From contig NZ_QTJV01000001.1 of the NCBI RefSeq assembly GCF_003412465.1, forward strand, positions 1,364,001 to 1,428,000: DNA of 64,000 bases, written 5' to 3'. The DNA comes from Chitinophaga silvisoli (GTDB lineage Bacteria; Bacteroidota; Bacteroidia; Chitinophagales; Chitinophagaceae). The translations under genes and the position numbers were made by a program. The notes below the pieces were generated by a model. It saw only the letters and a program-made list of their open reading frames with translations, was not told where the DNA came from and did no database searches. This document shows positions 16,911-26,100 of the stretch, in pieces (position 1 is the first letter of the stretch; each line of letters starts with the position of its first letter).

Positions 16911-18101
16911 ATGAAATTAATTTTTTTGATTTTGGCCTTTGTATGCTCATTTGCATTGTCTTCCCGGGCACAGAATTTTGATGACGTTCTTTCTGTAAGT
17001 TTAAATACCCAACTAACTAACGGCATAAAGATTAAAACGAACCTCCCTTTCCAAAATAGCGCAGCGATGCCCACTATCATGATAGAGGGGTTTGACTATA
17101 ATTATGGTAAAGGTGGTCCTGTGGACCTGAAACTGACCTGGTATGTGATTTCTGATAATTTTTACAGTGCATTCGTGTCTTCCGGAGGTGTATTGGCTCC
17201 GCCTGTAACGATTGCAAATGAGAACGGTAAGGTCTCCATTTTCCTGAATTATAAGTCATATTATCTGCGCTTCCATATCCGTGCTTTTGCAAAATCCTTA
17301 TCGAAGGATTCAGCTGCATATTATACCGGCTGGTCAGTTGTGGATTCAACATTGATTCCCGAAGCGACTGTAGTGACCAGTGTTCCTTATAAAAATGCTT
17401 TTGCAGGAACTATATCAATGGTTGACAGCACTTTAACTACCGGTGCAAAATTGGGTATAAATACAACGACACCCCGGGCACCCTTAGATGTAGCCAACAC
17501 AAACACTGATACCGTTACTTCAATATTGGGAAGATTACCCGATGGAAATTCAAGTGGAGATGGAACCTTCCTTGGCGTGAAAGCATATAAGGCCAATACA
17601 TATAATATACCCATGTTTGGTTTGATCAGCAAGTATGGGGGATCCCTGAACTGTGGGGTTATCTTTAACAGGGGACAGATAACTGGTGGTTACCTCACGT
17701 TCCTGACAAATAATGGTACGGAAAAAATGCGACTGGATTCAGGTGGTAATTTAATGATTGGTGTCAAAACTGCTGGTGCTTTTAAACTGGCGGTAGCCGG
17801 CACAATTGGTGCAAAGAAACTGACAATTACGCAGGCAGGCTGGGCAGACTATGTATTCCAGCCAGATTATAAACTTCCTGCACTGGCGGCTGTGGAGGAA
17901 CATATCCATACAAATCATAAATTGCCGGATATTCCTTCTGCTCAGGAGATTGAGACGAAAGGACTGGATGTGGCAGAAATGCAGAAATTGCAAATGCAGA
18001 AGATCGAAGAATTAACCCTGTATTTGATCGAGGAACACAAGGCAAATGTGAAACTGCAGCAGGAAGTGGCGGAATTGAAGGCCCGCCTGGATAGGAAATA
18101 A
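16911..18101 (+). CDS. Secreted tail-fibre-like protein with C-terminal coiled coil
   Basis: A 396-residue protein with a Sec leader (MKLIFLILAFVCSFALSSRA). The middle carries short beta-rich repeats like those of bacterial tail-fibre/adhesin stalks (GAKLGINTTTPRAPLDVAN, EKMRLDSGGNLMIGVKTAG). The C-terminal part is common in Bacteroidota (ADYVFQPDYKLPALAAVEEH, then HKLPDIPSAQEIETKGLDVA), and a predicted coiled coil closes it (about 350-396). These proteins probably form trimeric surface fibres; no enzymatic motif is visible. No phage genes surround it, so it is more likely a cell-surface protein than part of a prophage. Confidence 0.7.
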   Translation: MKLIFLILAFVCSFALSSRAQNFDDVLSVSLNTQLTNGIKIKTNLPFQNSAAMPTIMIEGFDYNYGKGGPVDLKLTWYVISDNFYSAFVSSGGVLAPPVTIANENGKVSIFLNYKSYYLRFHIRAFAKSLSKDSAAYYTGWSVVDSTLIPEATVVTSVPYKNAFAGTISMVDSTLTTGAKLGINTTTPRAPLDVANTNTDTVTSILGRLPDGNSSGDGTFLGVKAYKANTYNIPMFGLISKYGGSLNCGVIFNRGQITGGYLTFLTNNGTEKMRLDSGGNLMIGVKTAGAFKLAVAGTIGAKKLTITQAGWADYVFQPDYKLPALAAVEEHIHTNHKLPDIPSAQEIETKGLDVAEMQKLQMQKIEELTLYLIEEHKANVKLQQEVAELKARLDRK

Positions 18102-18244
18102 GAAGAATTGCTTATATTAATACAGCGGTCCCGTATTGCGCAACTTCAATCCTCAATGCTACTGGTACCATTTCTTCCTAATCGACATCACAGCCATCAT
18201 CATATTTGCAGTCCTTCAACTATGGATAATGACTACATTGCAAA

Positions 18245-18272
18245 AAAGCCGGTCAAAAATCCGACCGGCTTT
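18245..18272. terminator. Bidirectional terminator between convergent genes
   Basis: A 10-bp stem (18245-18254 with 18263-18272) has an eight-base loop and A/T flanks on both sides. It sits between the tail-fibre-like gene and the end of the hydrogenase operon, and can serve both. Confidence 0.85.
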
Positions 18273-18275
18273 CTA

Positions 18276-18725
18276 CTAAACAACACTTCTTATCTCCTCT
18301 AATAACGAAGGTATACTCTCCTCAATCTCCTCCGTCAATTCCATCCCCTGCTGTTGTATACTCTCAATACTTACTACAAATAAATACAACTCCGGCATCC
18401 TGTCCAACAACTGCAAAGCACTCACCAGGTCCTTCAACCCAATATCATGTGCACTGATCTCCGGTGGAAAATCACTGGCATACTTCGGCTTGATACACCT
18501 GATCGTTCCCGGTGTCTTTCCGTCCAGCGTGGCATCTACCAATATCACCTTTTCATACTGCTCAAAAAACTCCAGCAAATGAAAACCTCCTGTTCCCCCA
18601 TCCACCACATCAATTCCCGGTATCTCCTGCGAAGTCTCTAAGCGCTGCGCCACATGCACACCGATGCCTTCATCTCCCATGAGATAATTCCCAACTCCTA
18701 ATAATAATGTTTTACTTTTTCTCAT
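18276..18725 (-). CDS. [NiFe]-hydrogenase maturation protease
   Basis: A 149-residue HyaD/HybD-type endopeptidase that removes the C-terminal tail of the large subunit once nickel is in place. The N-terminal GVGNYLMGDEGIGVHVAQRL holds the metal-binding Glu of the DEG motif. VILVDATLDG supplies the Asp and SAHDIGLKDL the His, the usual three nickel-sensing ligands. It overlaps the cytochrome b gene by 14 bases and closes the structural operon just before the terminator. The length is normal for the family (about 150-165). Confidence 0.93.
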   Translation of the reverse strand: MRKSKTLLLGVGNYLMGDEGIGVHVAQRLETSQEIPGIDVVDGGTGGFHLLEFFEQYEKVILVDATLDGKTPGTIRCIKPKYASDFPPEISAHDIGLKDLVSALQLLDRMPELYLFVVSIESIQQQGMELTEEIEESIPSLLEEIRSVV

Positions 18726-19455
18726 CTGTTAACACCCTTCTGTCAGGAGCCGTTTGTTGATCTTTCTGAAATGCTTCCTCTTCAATAAATTTCCATCCAC
18801 CTACCATACTACTTGTTTCACCACGCCCTTCCACATAGTCATGATAGAATACCAGGTATACATGGATCACTACGAACAATATGAAAAACCACATGGTCCA
18901 GTGATGTACCTGTCTTACCATAATATCCCCACCCAAAATTGCAGGTACCCAGGAAAACAATTTAGGCAACCACCAGTTACTCATAGATGCATACAACCCA
19001 AACCCTGTCAGTGATTGAATCCCAAAAGCAATAAAGGTAAAAAAGTAAATAAAACCAGCCAGTGCATTATGCCCCACACTCAGGTGTTCCTTCCCCTTGA
19101 GTTGTAAGATGTCGATCTTCAACACCTGCCAGATCTCTTTAAAGAAGAATTTCCCTGTCGGGATAAACTGCTTCCAGTTAGCATACTTATTACCTACAAA
19201 GCCCCAGTATAAACGGAAAATAAAATTGAAGAAGAAAATATACGCTGCAATAAAATGGATGGCTCTCATCCATCCCATTACAAAGCGGTTCGATGCCTCC
19301 TGGTGACTACTGATCACCAATGGATTGGAAATGTAAAAGCCGGTGACAATAAGCGCCACCATTACCAATGCATTGAGCCAATGGTACAGGCGTACCGGCA
19401 ATTCCCATGTATACACACGTCTGAGCCGGTGTATATGGACATATTTCTTAGCCAT
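18712..19455 (-). CDS. Ni/Fe-hydrogenase b-type cytochrome subunit
   Basis: A 247-residue membrane protein with four to five spans that anchors the hydrogenase and passes electrons from its distal FeS cluster to the quinone pool. The His ligands for two haems are visible in ELPVRLYHWLNALVMVAL, VGHNALAGFIYF, VRQVHHWTMWFFILFVVIHV and the closing YHDYVEGRGETSS motif typical of HyaC/HupC. It starts 10 bases after the large-subunit gene ends. Its presence marks the enzyme as a respiratory uptake hydrogenase rather than a cytoplasmic one. Confidence 0.93.
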   Translation of the reverse strand: MAKKYVHIHRLRRVYTWELPVRLYHWLNALVMVALIVTGFYISNPLVISSHQEASNRFVMGWMRAIHFIAAYIFFFNFIFRLYWGFVGNKYANWKQFIPTGKFFFKEIWQVLKIDILQLKGKEHLSVGHNALAGFIYFFTFIAFGIQSLTGFGLYASMSNWWLPKLFSWVPAILGGDIMVRQVHHWTMWFFILFVVIHVYLVFYHDYVEGRGETSSMVGGWKFIEEEAFQKDQQTAPDRRVLTDEKK

Positions 19456-19465
19456 AAGTTCGCAT

Positions 19466-21190
19466 TTATGCTTCTAATACACTCACCCTGTTAATATGAT
19501 TACCATGTTCATCATACAGGTGCACAGCACATGCCAGGCATGGATCAAATGAATGCACGGTACGCAGTATCTCCAGCGGTTGTTTTTCATCTGCTACCGG
19601 TGTGCCCAGCAGTGCAGATTCATATGCAGACAACTGCCCTTTACTGTCGCGTGGAGATGCATTCCAGGTGGTAGGTACTACAAGCTGGTAGTTGGAGATC
19701 TTTTTATCTTCAATGTTGATCCAGTGTGCGAGCGCACCACGTGGTGCTTCGGCATGTCCTACACCAATGGCTTTCTTAGGCCAGGTATCAGGGTTGAACA
19801 TGTCCATGTTCGCCATACGGGTATCTCCTTTTTTGATATTATCTACCAGTTGATAGTAGAAATCCAGTGCCCACTGAGATACCAGCGATGCTTCAAAACC
19901 TCTCGCTGCAGTACGACCTAATGTAGAAATCAAAGCAGATGCTGGAATGTCTAAAGTCTTCAACGCCCTGTCCACAACATCCTTAAACTCTTCACGGCCT
20001 CTGGCATAGCCTACCAGCACACGTGCCAGCGGACCTACTTCCATAGCATGTCCCTGCCAGCGCGGTGTTTTCAGGTAGCTGTAAGCCTGAGACATATCCA
20101 GGTGTTCAAACGGTGGCTTCGGACCAGTGTATTTAATTTTGCTTTCTCCTTTCCATGGATGTAAACCAATATCTTTTCCCCCCTTATATTCATACCAGCT
20201 ATGGGTAATGAATTCCTGTACATCGCCATCGTTCCTTAAGTCAACCTCGTAGAGTTTGCTCAGGTCTTTGTTCAGGATCACACCAGGAGGAAACTTGTAG
20301 GAAGAGGCATCCCGATACCCGTTCCAGGGCAGATCACCATATACCATAAAGTTGCCCAGGCCGCCGCCAATACTACCCCATTCTTTGTAATAAGAAGCAA
20401 TGGTCATCAGGTCAGGAATGTAGACCTGTTCAATGAAAGTTTTCGCCTCCTCCAGGATGCTTTTCACTAAAGACAATCGCTCTGCATTGATACCGCTTAC
20501 ATCATCGATACCGATAGCGCAGGCCATACCCCCCACCAGGTAATTAGGGTGTGGATTTTTACCACCGAATACGGCCTGTACTTTCACTACTTCTTTCTGC
20601 CATTCCAGTGCTTCGAGATAATGGGCCAGGCCGATCAGGTTTACTTCCGGGGGAAGCTTATAAGCAGGGTGACCCCAGTATCCATTGGAGAAAATACCCA
20701 ACTGGCCGCTGTCTACAAGTTTCCTGATCCTTGCCTGCAAGTCACTGAAGTAACCCGGAGAGCTCTTCGGCCATTTGGATATTTTCTGCGCAAGAGCGGA
20801 TGTCTTTTGTGGATCTGCCTTCAGGGCGTTCACAACATCTATCCAGTCCATGGCATGGAGATGATAGAAATGGACAACGTGATCATGCATAAAAGACGTG
20901 CAATACATAATATTGCGTACCAGTTCAGCGTTGGGCGGGATGGTGATATTCAAAGCGTCTTCTACGGATCTTACCGAAGTAAGTGAATGTACCGAAGTAC
21001 ACACCCCGCACACACGGCCTACAATAGCCCATGCATCGCGGGGATCACGGTTCCGGAGTATTTCTTCCAGCAGGCGGACCATAGTACCGCTACTGTAAGC
21101 ATCTTTTATTTTGCCATTTTCTATTTCTGCTTCAATACGTAGGTGTCCTTCAATCCTTGTGACAGGATCTACGACAATTCTTTTACTCAT
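19466..21190 (-). CDS. Group 1 [NiFe]-hydrogenase large subunit
   Basis: A 574-residue catalytic subunit that oxidises H2 at the Ni-Fe(CN)2CO site. The four nickel cysteines are C61 and C64 in RVCGVCTSVH near the N-terminus, and C551 and C554 in DPCLACAVH near the C-terminus. After H557 a 17-residue tail (starting LYDEHGNH) is expected to be cut off by the maturation protease. The N-terminal VDPVTRIEGHLRIE is the classic opening. Genes are ordered small, large, cytochrome b, protease, with gaps of 14 and 10 bases and then a 14-base overlap. Length fits the membrane-bound uptake type (about 570-620). Confidence 0.97.
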   Translation of the reverse strand: MSKRIVVDPVTRIEGHLRIEAEIENGKIKDAYSSGTMVRLLEEILRNRDPRDAWAIVGRVCGVCTSVHSLTSVRSVEDALNITIPPNAELVRNIMYCTSFMHDHVVHFYHLHAMDWIDVVNALKADPQKTSALAQKISKWPKSSPGYFSDLQARIRKLVDSGQLGIFSNGYWGHPAYKLPPEVNLIGLAHYLEALEWQKEVVKVQAVFGGKNPHPNYLVGGMACAIGIDDVSGINAERLSLVKSILEEAKTFIEQVYIPDLMTIASYYKEWGSIGGGLGNFMVYGDLPWNGYRDASSYKFPPGVILNKDLSKLYEVDLRNDGDVQEFITHSWYEYKGGKDIGLHPWKGESKIKYTGPKPPFEHLDMSQAYSYLKTPRWQGHAMEVGPLARVLVGYARGREEFKDVVDRALKTLDIPASALISTLGRTAARGFEASLVSQWALDFYYQLVDNIKKGDTRMANMDMFNPDTWPKKAIGVGHAEAPRGALAHWINIEDKKISNYQLVVPTTWNASPRDSKGQLSAYESALLGTPVADEKQPLEILRTVHSFDPCLACAVHLYDEHGNHINRVSVLEA

Positions 21191-21204
21191 AATGGTGGAA
21201 TTTC

Positions 21205-22323
21205 TCAGTGATCCAATTCTTTTTCTTCTTTTTTGCCTTCATCTTCCAGCATATGGATGTTATCCTTCTTGCGGATATTGGTCATTACAGCATGGCCCAA
21301 TACCCCGGCACCGGTCGCTGCAAGGGCAATGCCACCTACCACATCGGCAGTGGCTTCAATCCCAAATCCTGCAAATGCAGAAGCACGCTCATACAAGCGT
21401 CCGTTGTCCCAATAGTTTTCTTCACTACATCCTATGCATCCATGGCCGGACTGGATAGGGAAGCTGGTACCCCCGTTCCATTTCGTGACACCACAGGCAT
21501 TATAAGTCACCGGACCTTTACATCCTACCTTATATAAACAATATCCTTTTTTCGCATTTTCATCATCAAAGCTTTCAACATATAAGCCTGCATCGAAGAA
21601 TGGTCTGCGATAACAGGTATCATGCACACGTTTGCTATAGAAAGCTTTTGGTCTGCCCAAAGCATCCAGTTGCGGTATACGGTCAAAAGTGACCAGGTGT
21701 ACGATGACACCAGCCATCACTTCGCCGATTGGCGGACAACCAGGTACCTTAATAATAGGTTTACCCTTCACGAGCTTGTGAATAGGCGTGGCAGCAGTTG
21801 GATTGGGCTTGGCCGCCTGCACACAACCATTACATGCACAACTGCCCCAGGCAATGACTGCCTTGGCACCAGCCGCGGCTTCCTCCAGGATCTGCATGGA
21901 GGTTTTACCACCAATCATGCAGTAAACACCATCGGCTTCCACAGGCACACTACCTTCCACACAAAGGATGTATTCTCCTTTATATTTATTCATGGTGTGC
22001 TGCATGGCTTCCTCGGCCTGGAAACCGGACGCAGCCATCAGGGTTTCCGTGTAATCCAGCGATATCTGGTCAAGCAGGATATCGGCTACTATAGGATGTG
22101 AGGACCGGATAAAGCTTTCGCTGCAACAGGTACATTCCTGGAAATGCAACCAGATCACCGGGATCCTGGGCTTACTGGCCATCGACTTTGCAATCTGGCC
22201 GACTGCAGACCGTTCCAACCCCATGAAAGCTGCCATCATAGTGGCAAATTTCACGAAGTCACGCCGGCTGTAGCCCTTGTTTTTCATTTCGTCGTAATAC
22301 GTTAAAGGCTGGCTCATGAGCAT
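21205..22323 (-). CDS. Group 1 [NiFe]-hydrogenase small subunit, oxygen-tolerant type
   Basis: A 372-residue FeS subunit. The Tat signal SRRDFVKF (19-26) exports the folded enzyme, and a C-terminal hydrophobic helix (about 322-345) anchors it. Proximal-cluster cysteines are C64, C66 and C67 (ECTCCSES), C162 and C167 (SCACNGC) and C196 (VPGCPP). Their spacing (3, 5 and 29 between the corresponding pairs) equals that of E. coli Hyd-1, whose two extra cysteines form the [4Fe-3S] cluster behind oxygen tolerance. An additional Cys at 164 is unusual. Distal and medial cluster ligands are also present ([22 protein letters not shown]). It is the first gene of the leftward operon. Confidence 0.95.
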   Translation of the reverse strand: MLMSQPLTYYDEMKNKGYSRRDFVKFATMMAAFMGLERSAVGQIAKSMASKPRIPVIWLHFQECTCCSESFIRSSHPIVADILLDQISLDYTETLMAASGFQAEEAMQHTMNKYKGEYILCVEGSVPVEADGVYCMIGGKTSMQILEEAAAGAKAVIAWGSCACNGCVQAAKPNPTAATPIHKLVKGKPIIKVPGCPPIGEVMAGVIVHLVTFDRIPQLDALGRPKAFYSKRVHDTCYRRPFFDAGLYVESFDDENAKKGYCLYKVGCKGPVTYNACGVTKWNGGTSFPIQSGHGCIGCSEENYWDNGRLYERASAFAGFGIEATADVVGGIALAATGAGVLGHAVMTNIRKKDNIHMLEDEGKKEEKELDH

Positions 22324-22368
22324 ATGTTTATCGTCATTGAAGTTACTGCAAACGGCAGGGGCCGGAGA

Positions 22369-22380
22369 TGATAACCATCA
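22369..22380. promoter_or_regulatory. Crp/Fnr-type dyad in the hydrogenase/hyp divergent promoter
   Basis: TGATAACCATCA is a perfect TGAT-N4-ATCA dyad, the core of the FNR/CRP consensus. Its centre is about 52 bases from the small-subunit start and 78 bases from the first ATG of the hyp operon, so it could act on both. Two dyads of the same form stand before the nos operon. Binding is inference. Confidence 0.5.
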
Positions 22381-22452
22381 GAAAAACGGCTGATCCTTGT
22401 TACCATTTTTGCGGCAATTCAATCTTTACTTTGAGGGTACAAAACGAGCCCA

Positions 22453-22647
22453 ATGAAAAGATCACTAATACTCTCAATCATCTTATTGCCTTTGATGGCA
22501 TCGGCACATCCCGGTCATGGAACGACCGAAGGCTTTACAATCATCCACTACTTTACCGAATGGAACCATGCTATGTTTACATGGCCGGTGATAATGCTGA
22601 CTATCGGATTGGTAATAAGAGCAAAGAGGAGAACCCGGAATGCATGA
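22453..22647 (+). CDS. Small His-containing membrane protein at the head of the hyp operon
   Basis: A 64-residue protein with a leader (MKRSLILSIILLPLMASA), a His-rich luminal segment (HPGHGTTEGFTIIHYFTEWN) and one membrane span (AMFTWPVIMLTIGLVIRA). The HPGHG start after cleavage resembles the N-terminus of HupE/UreJ metal permeases, but only one span remains. It overlaps hypA by 8 bases. A role in nickel handling is a guess from context and histidines. I do not know a named family. Confidence 0.6.
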   Translation: MKRSLILSIILLPLMASAHPGHGTTEGFTIIHYFTEWNHAMFTWPVIMLTIGLVIRAKRRTRNA

Positions 22648-22972
22648 ATTGTCCATAGTAATGGGCATCATTGATGTAGTCACGGAATATGCAAACGGAG
22701 CTCCCGTCAAAGAGGTAACACTGGATCTTGGTTGCCTCACGACGATCGAGATGTTTGCTTTTGATATGGCATGGAAACAGGCCGTCAAAGGTACCTTACT
22801 CGAAAAAGCTACGCTGGACATAAACCGGATAGAAGGGAGGGCTGTGTGCCTGGAATGTGGAGAAGAATTTACCATTGCAGAAGTCTATGATGCCTGTACC
22901 AGGTGCGGAAGCCACCTGTTACATATTACGAAGGGCAAGGAGTTGAAGGTACGTTCATTGATCATTTTTTAA
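22640..22972 (+). CDS. hypA: Hydrogenase nickel-insertion protein HypA
   Basis: A 110-residue nickel chaperone. It begins MHELSIVMGIIDVV, in which His2 and Glu3 are nickel ligands in the family. Two CxxC pairs (CLECGEEF and CTRCGS) form the structural zinc site. It hands nickel to the large subunit together with HypB, encoded 10 bases downstream. Confidence 0.95.
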   Translation: MHELSIVMGIIDVVTEYANGAPVKEVTLDLGCLTTIEMFAFDMAWKQAVKGTLLEKATLDINRIEGRAVCLECGEEFTIAEVYDACTRCGSHLLHITKGKELKVRSLIIF

Positions 22973-22982
22973 ATTGAAAGTT

Positions 22983-23699
22983 ATGTGCGCTACTTGTGGA
23001 TGCGATACACATACTCATACACATTCTCATACTCATACTCATGATCACAATGAGAAACATATAGCTGTAGAGAAAGATGTTTTATATGAGAATAATTTAT
23101 TAGCGGCAAGGAATCGTGGTTTTTTCGATGCAAAGAATATTCTCGCGATCAATCTGGTCAGCTCACCGGGTTCAGGGAAAACGACATTATTAGAAAGGAC
23201 ATTAACAGACCTGAAGGAAGCGGTGAATTTCAGCGTAATTGAAGGGGATCAACAGACTACCCGTGATGCTGACCGGATACATGCCACTGGTACAAAAGTA
23301 GTTCAGATCAATACAGGAAAAGGCTGTCACCTGGATGCTCATATGGTGATGCACGCCTTGCAGGGAATGCATCCACACGAAAATGGCATATTGTTCATAG
23401 AGAATGTAGGCAACCTGGTTTGCCCTGCAATGTTCGATCTGGGAGAGAAACAAAGAGTTGTAGTGATGAGTGTGACCGAGGGAGATGACAAACCGTTGAA
23501 ATATCCGGACATGTTCCACACCTCTCATCTATGCATCATAAACAAAATAGATTTATTGCCCTATGTCCCTTTTTCTCTTGACAAGGCAATTGCGAATGCA
23601 AAGCGGATTAATCCAAAACTGGAAGTTATTACGCTAAGTTGTACTTCAGGAGAGGGACTGGATAAATGGTATCAATGGCTGGAATCAAAAAAATCGTGA
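22983..23699 (+). CDS. hypB: Hydrogenase nickel-insertion GTPase HypB
   Basis: A 238-residue GTPase. The N-terminus MCATCGCDTH is followed by a run of alternating His (THTHSHTHTHDHNEKH) able to store nickel. The G1 loop is SSPGSGKTTL, further motifs include EGDQQT and ENVGNLVCPAMFDLGE, and the base-recognition motif is NKIDLLP. The CxxCGC N-terminal nickel site is kept. I use the ATG at 22983 instead of the TTG nine bases earlier. Its end overlaps the start of hypF. Confidence 0.95.
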   Translation: MCATCGCDTHTHTHSHTHTHDHNEKHIAVEKDVLYENNLLAARNRGFFDAKNILAINLVSSPGSGKTTLLERTLTDLKEAVNFSVIEGDQQTTRDADRIHATGTKVVQINTGKGCHLDAHMVMHALQGMHPHENGILFIENVGNLVCPAMFDLGEKQRVVVMSVTEGDDKPLKYPDMFHTSHLCIINKIDLLPYVPFSLDKAIANAKRINPKLEVITLSCTSGEGLDKWYQWLESKKS

Positions 23700-25852
23700 A
23701 CTCGTATCATATCCATATCAGCGGTCGTGTACAGGGAGTTGGCTTCCGACCATTCGTGGCCCGGGTAGCAAAAGACCTGCATATACTGGGTGCGGTAAGC
23801 AATAGTCCGGATGGGGTCCATATTGCATTTAACGCCTCGGCAGGAGAAGCAGCTCAATTTTATAACACTATTATTTCGCAACCTCCCGTACATGCCCTGA
23901 TTACCCATCACCATATGCGACCAGCGCCATTGTTTCCCTTTACCTCCTTCACGATTTTACCTGGTACTGCTGCTTCAGCGACCAGCCTTTTACTCACGCC
24001 GGATATCGCGCTTTGCGATACCTGCAGGAAGGAAATTACAAATAGTTCCAACCGGCGTTATCAGTATGCTTTTACTACCTGTACGAATTGTGGGCCACGG
24101 TATTCTATTATGCGTGCATTGCCTTATGAGCGTGAGCATACCAGTATGTCGCACTTACAGCAGTGCCCCGAATGTTATGAGGAATACCTGGATAGTGCCG
24201 ACAGGCGTTTCCATAGTGAAACGAATTCCTGCCCTGAGTGCGGTGTGCCGGTGTATGGCCCATCCTTGCAGGAAGTAGACGATTGTTTGCGTAAAGGAGG
24301 CATCGTGGCGGTGAAAGGAATAGGTGGCTACCTGTTATTGTGCGATGTGTCGCAATCGTCGGCTATGCGTGCAAAGAAAAACAGACCACAGAAACCTTTT
24401 GCAGTATTATATCCAACGCTTGAACAGGCTGCAGAAGATGTATACCTCACTGCGCAGGAGTCGCTGGAATTATTAGGCCCTGTTGCACCAGTAGTGTTAT
24501 GTAAACTGAAAAAGCCTGCTGAAGGCTTAGCGCCGGGACTTGACAGATTAGGTGTATTATTGCCTTATTCACCTTTATTACAACTCATTTCATCGAAGTA
24601 TGGAGGACCATTAATTTGCACAAGTGCTAATGGGAATGGTGTGCCTATTATTTATAAAGATGAAGATGCAGTAGGTATTGCCGACCTGGTAGTGAGCTTC
24701 GACAGGGAAATCATCTTTCCACAGGATGATAGTGTCATCTGTTTTACATCGAAAGGAAGACGCATTATCTTAAGAGGTGGCCGGGGATTAGCACCTGTCT
24801 ATCTCCATAAGCATAGCAGAGATGGCGTATTGGCCATGGGTGCGGAATTGAAGAGCACATTTGCACTGACAGGCGAAGACTACTGGCTGGTAAGCCAATA
24901 CCTGGGCAGCCACGGTACCCTGGAAACCGAAGAACGATTCGAAGACACCTTAAAGAATTTATTACAACTATTACATAAACGACCAGTACAAATCCTGACG
25001 GATATGCACCCAGGCTATTTCGTTTCCAAACTGGGAAAACAAATGGCCAAGCTATCCGGCGCTACACTGACGACTATACAGCATCACAAAGCGCATTTTG
25101 GAGCTGTACTGGCAGAAAATAACCTGTTACAGCAACGGCATCCTGTGTTGGGCATTATATGGGATGGTGCCGGTTATGGTGAAGATGAACAGATTTGGGG
25201 TGGGGAAGTTTTTGTATATAAAGAAGGTCAGATGAAGCGGGTGGCACACCTTGATTATTTTCCTCAGTTAATGGGAGACAAAATGAACAAAGAACCACGG
25301 TTGTCGGCATTGGCTTTATTGCAAAACTTCCCCGGGCGGCACGGCATAATCAGGCATTATTTTAATGACCAGGAATGGCGGTATTATCATCAGTTGCTAC
25401 ACGGGCATATCCCACTGAAGACAAGTAGTATGGGGCGCCTGCTGGATGGTGTGGCAGCCATACTGGGAGTAGCAGGCTTCAATACTTACGAAGGGGAAGC
25501 CGTGATGAAGATGGAAGCAGGTATTGGTGATATAGTCACACATACTTATTACGATATGCCAATCCACGGGGATGTGATCATGTGGAAACCCCTGATCCTG
25601 GGTGTAATTGCTGATGTGGAAAGAGGAATGGATAAACGGGAAATCGCTTACAAGGTATATTATTCACTCGCTCACCTGGTGACTAAATTGAAGCTCCACT
25701 TTAAGACAGAAAAGGTAGCATTTAGTGGCGGCGTATTTCAGAGCCCATTGCTGGCAGGCATGATGCAGGGACACTTCCACAGAATGCTGAGCCCGAATGA
25801 TGAATGTATTGCAGCTGGTCAACTGGCTTGCTTTAGTATACAAAACGATTAA
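23666..25852 (+). CDS. hypF: Carbamoyltransferase HypF
   Basis: A 728-residue enzyme that makes the cyanide ligand precursor from carbamoyl phosphate and loads it onto HypE. In order: acylphosphatase domain (about 10-95, ISGRVQGVGFRPFVARVAK); two zinc-finger segments (CDTCRKEI...CTNCGPRYSIM and CPECYEEY...CPECGVP); a YrdC-like domain (about 195-375, KGGIVAVKGIGGYLLLCD, ICTSANGNGVPI); and a Kae1-like C-terminal domain (HHKAHFGAVLAENNL, GIIWDGAGYGEDEQIWGGE, FSGGVFQSPLLAGM). The start overlaps hypB by 34 bases; Met4 at 23675 is an alternative. Confidence 0.96.
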   Translation: MVSMAGIKKIVNSYHIHISGRVQGVGFRPFVARVAKDLHILGAVSNSPDGVHIAFNASAGEAAQFYNTIISQPPVHALITHHHMRPAPLFPFTSFTILPGTAASATSLLLTPDIALCDTCRKEITNSSNRRYQYAFTTCTNCGPRYSIMRALPYEREHTSMSHLQQCPECYEEYLDSADRRFHSETNSCPECGVPVYGPSLQEVDDCLRKGGIVAVKGIGGYLLLCDVSQSSAMRAKKNRPQKPFAVLYPTLEQAAEDVYLTAQESLELLGPVAPVVLCKLKKPAEGLAPGLDRLGVLLPYSPLLQLISSKYGGPLICTSANGNGVPIIYKDEDAVGIADLVVSFDREIIFPQDDSVICFTSKGRRIILRGGRGLAPVYLHKHSRDGVLAMGAELKSTFALTGEDYWLVSQYLGSHGTLETEERFEDTLKNLLQLLHKRPVQILTDMHPGYFVSKLGKQMAKLSGATLTTIQHHKAHFGAVLAENNLLQQRHPVLGIIWDGAGYGEDEQIWGGEVFVYKEGQMKRVAHLDYFPQLMGDKMNKEPRLSALALLQNFPGRHGIIRHYFNDQEWRYYHQLLHGHIPLKTSSMGRLLDGVAAILGVAGFNTYEGEAVMKMEAGIGDIVTHTYYDMPIHGDVIMWKPLILGVIADVERGMDKREIAYKVYYSLAHLVTKLKLHFKTEKVAFSGGVFQSPLLAGMMQGHFHRMLSPNDECIAAGQLACFSIQND

Positions 25853-25854
25853 TT

Positions 25855-26100
25855 ATGTGTCTGGCTATACCAGGAAAAGTCATTGCCATCCATGAAGGAG
25901 AAGATGTATTGTTCAGAAAGGGCAAGGTCTCCTTCAGCGGCATTACAAGAGAAGTGAGTTTGTGTATGGTGCCGGAAGCAGCACTGGGCGATTATGTGCT
26001 GGTGCATGTAGGCGTGGCGATAGGCATAGTGAATGAGGAGGAGGCGAAACAAATCTTCTCGTACCTTGAACAAATGGGTGATCTGGAGGAACTGTTATGA
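25855..26100 (+). CDS. hypC: Hydrogenase assembly chaperone HypC
   Basis: An 81-residue chaperone beginning [12 protein letters not shown], with the conserved Cys2 that holds the Fe(CN)2CO unit. It works with HypD and delivers iron to the large-subunit precursor. It lies two bases after hypF and overlaps hypD by four bases (ATGA). Confidence 0.96.
   Translation: MCLAIPGKVIAIHEGEDVLFRKGKVSFSGITREVSLCMVPEAALGDYVLVHVGVAIGIVNEEEAKQIFSYLEQMGDLEELL

Noticed and set aside
16911..18101. Tail-fibre-like protein taken as evidence of a prophage
   Set aside because: No capsid, portal, tail or integrase genes are near; such proteins are common surface proteins in this phylum.
22993..23060. ACACATACTCATACACATTCT repeats at the start of hypB as a microsatellite or CRISPR-like array
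   Set aside because: They are codons for the His/Thr-rich nickel-binding stretch of HypB, not a non-coding array.
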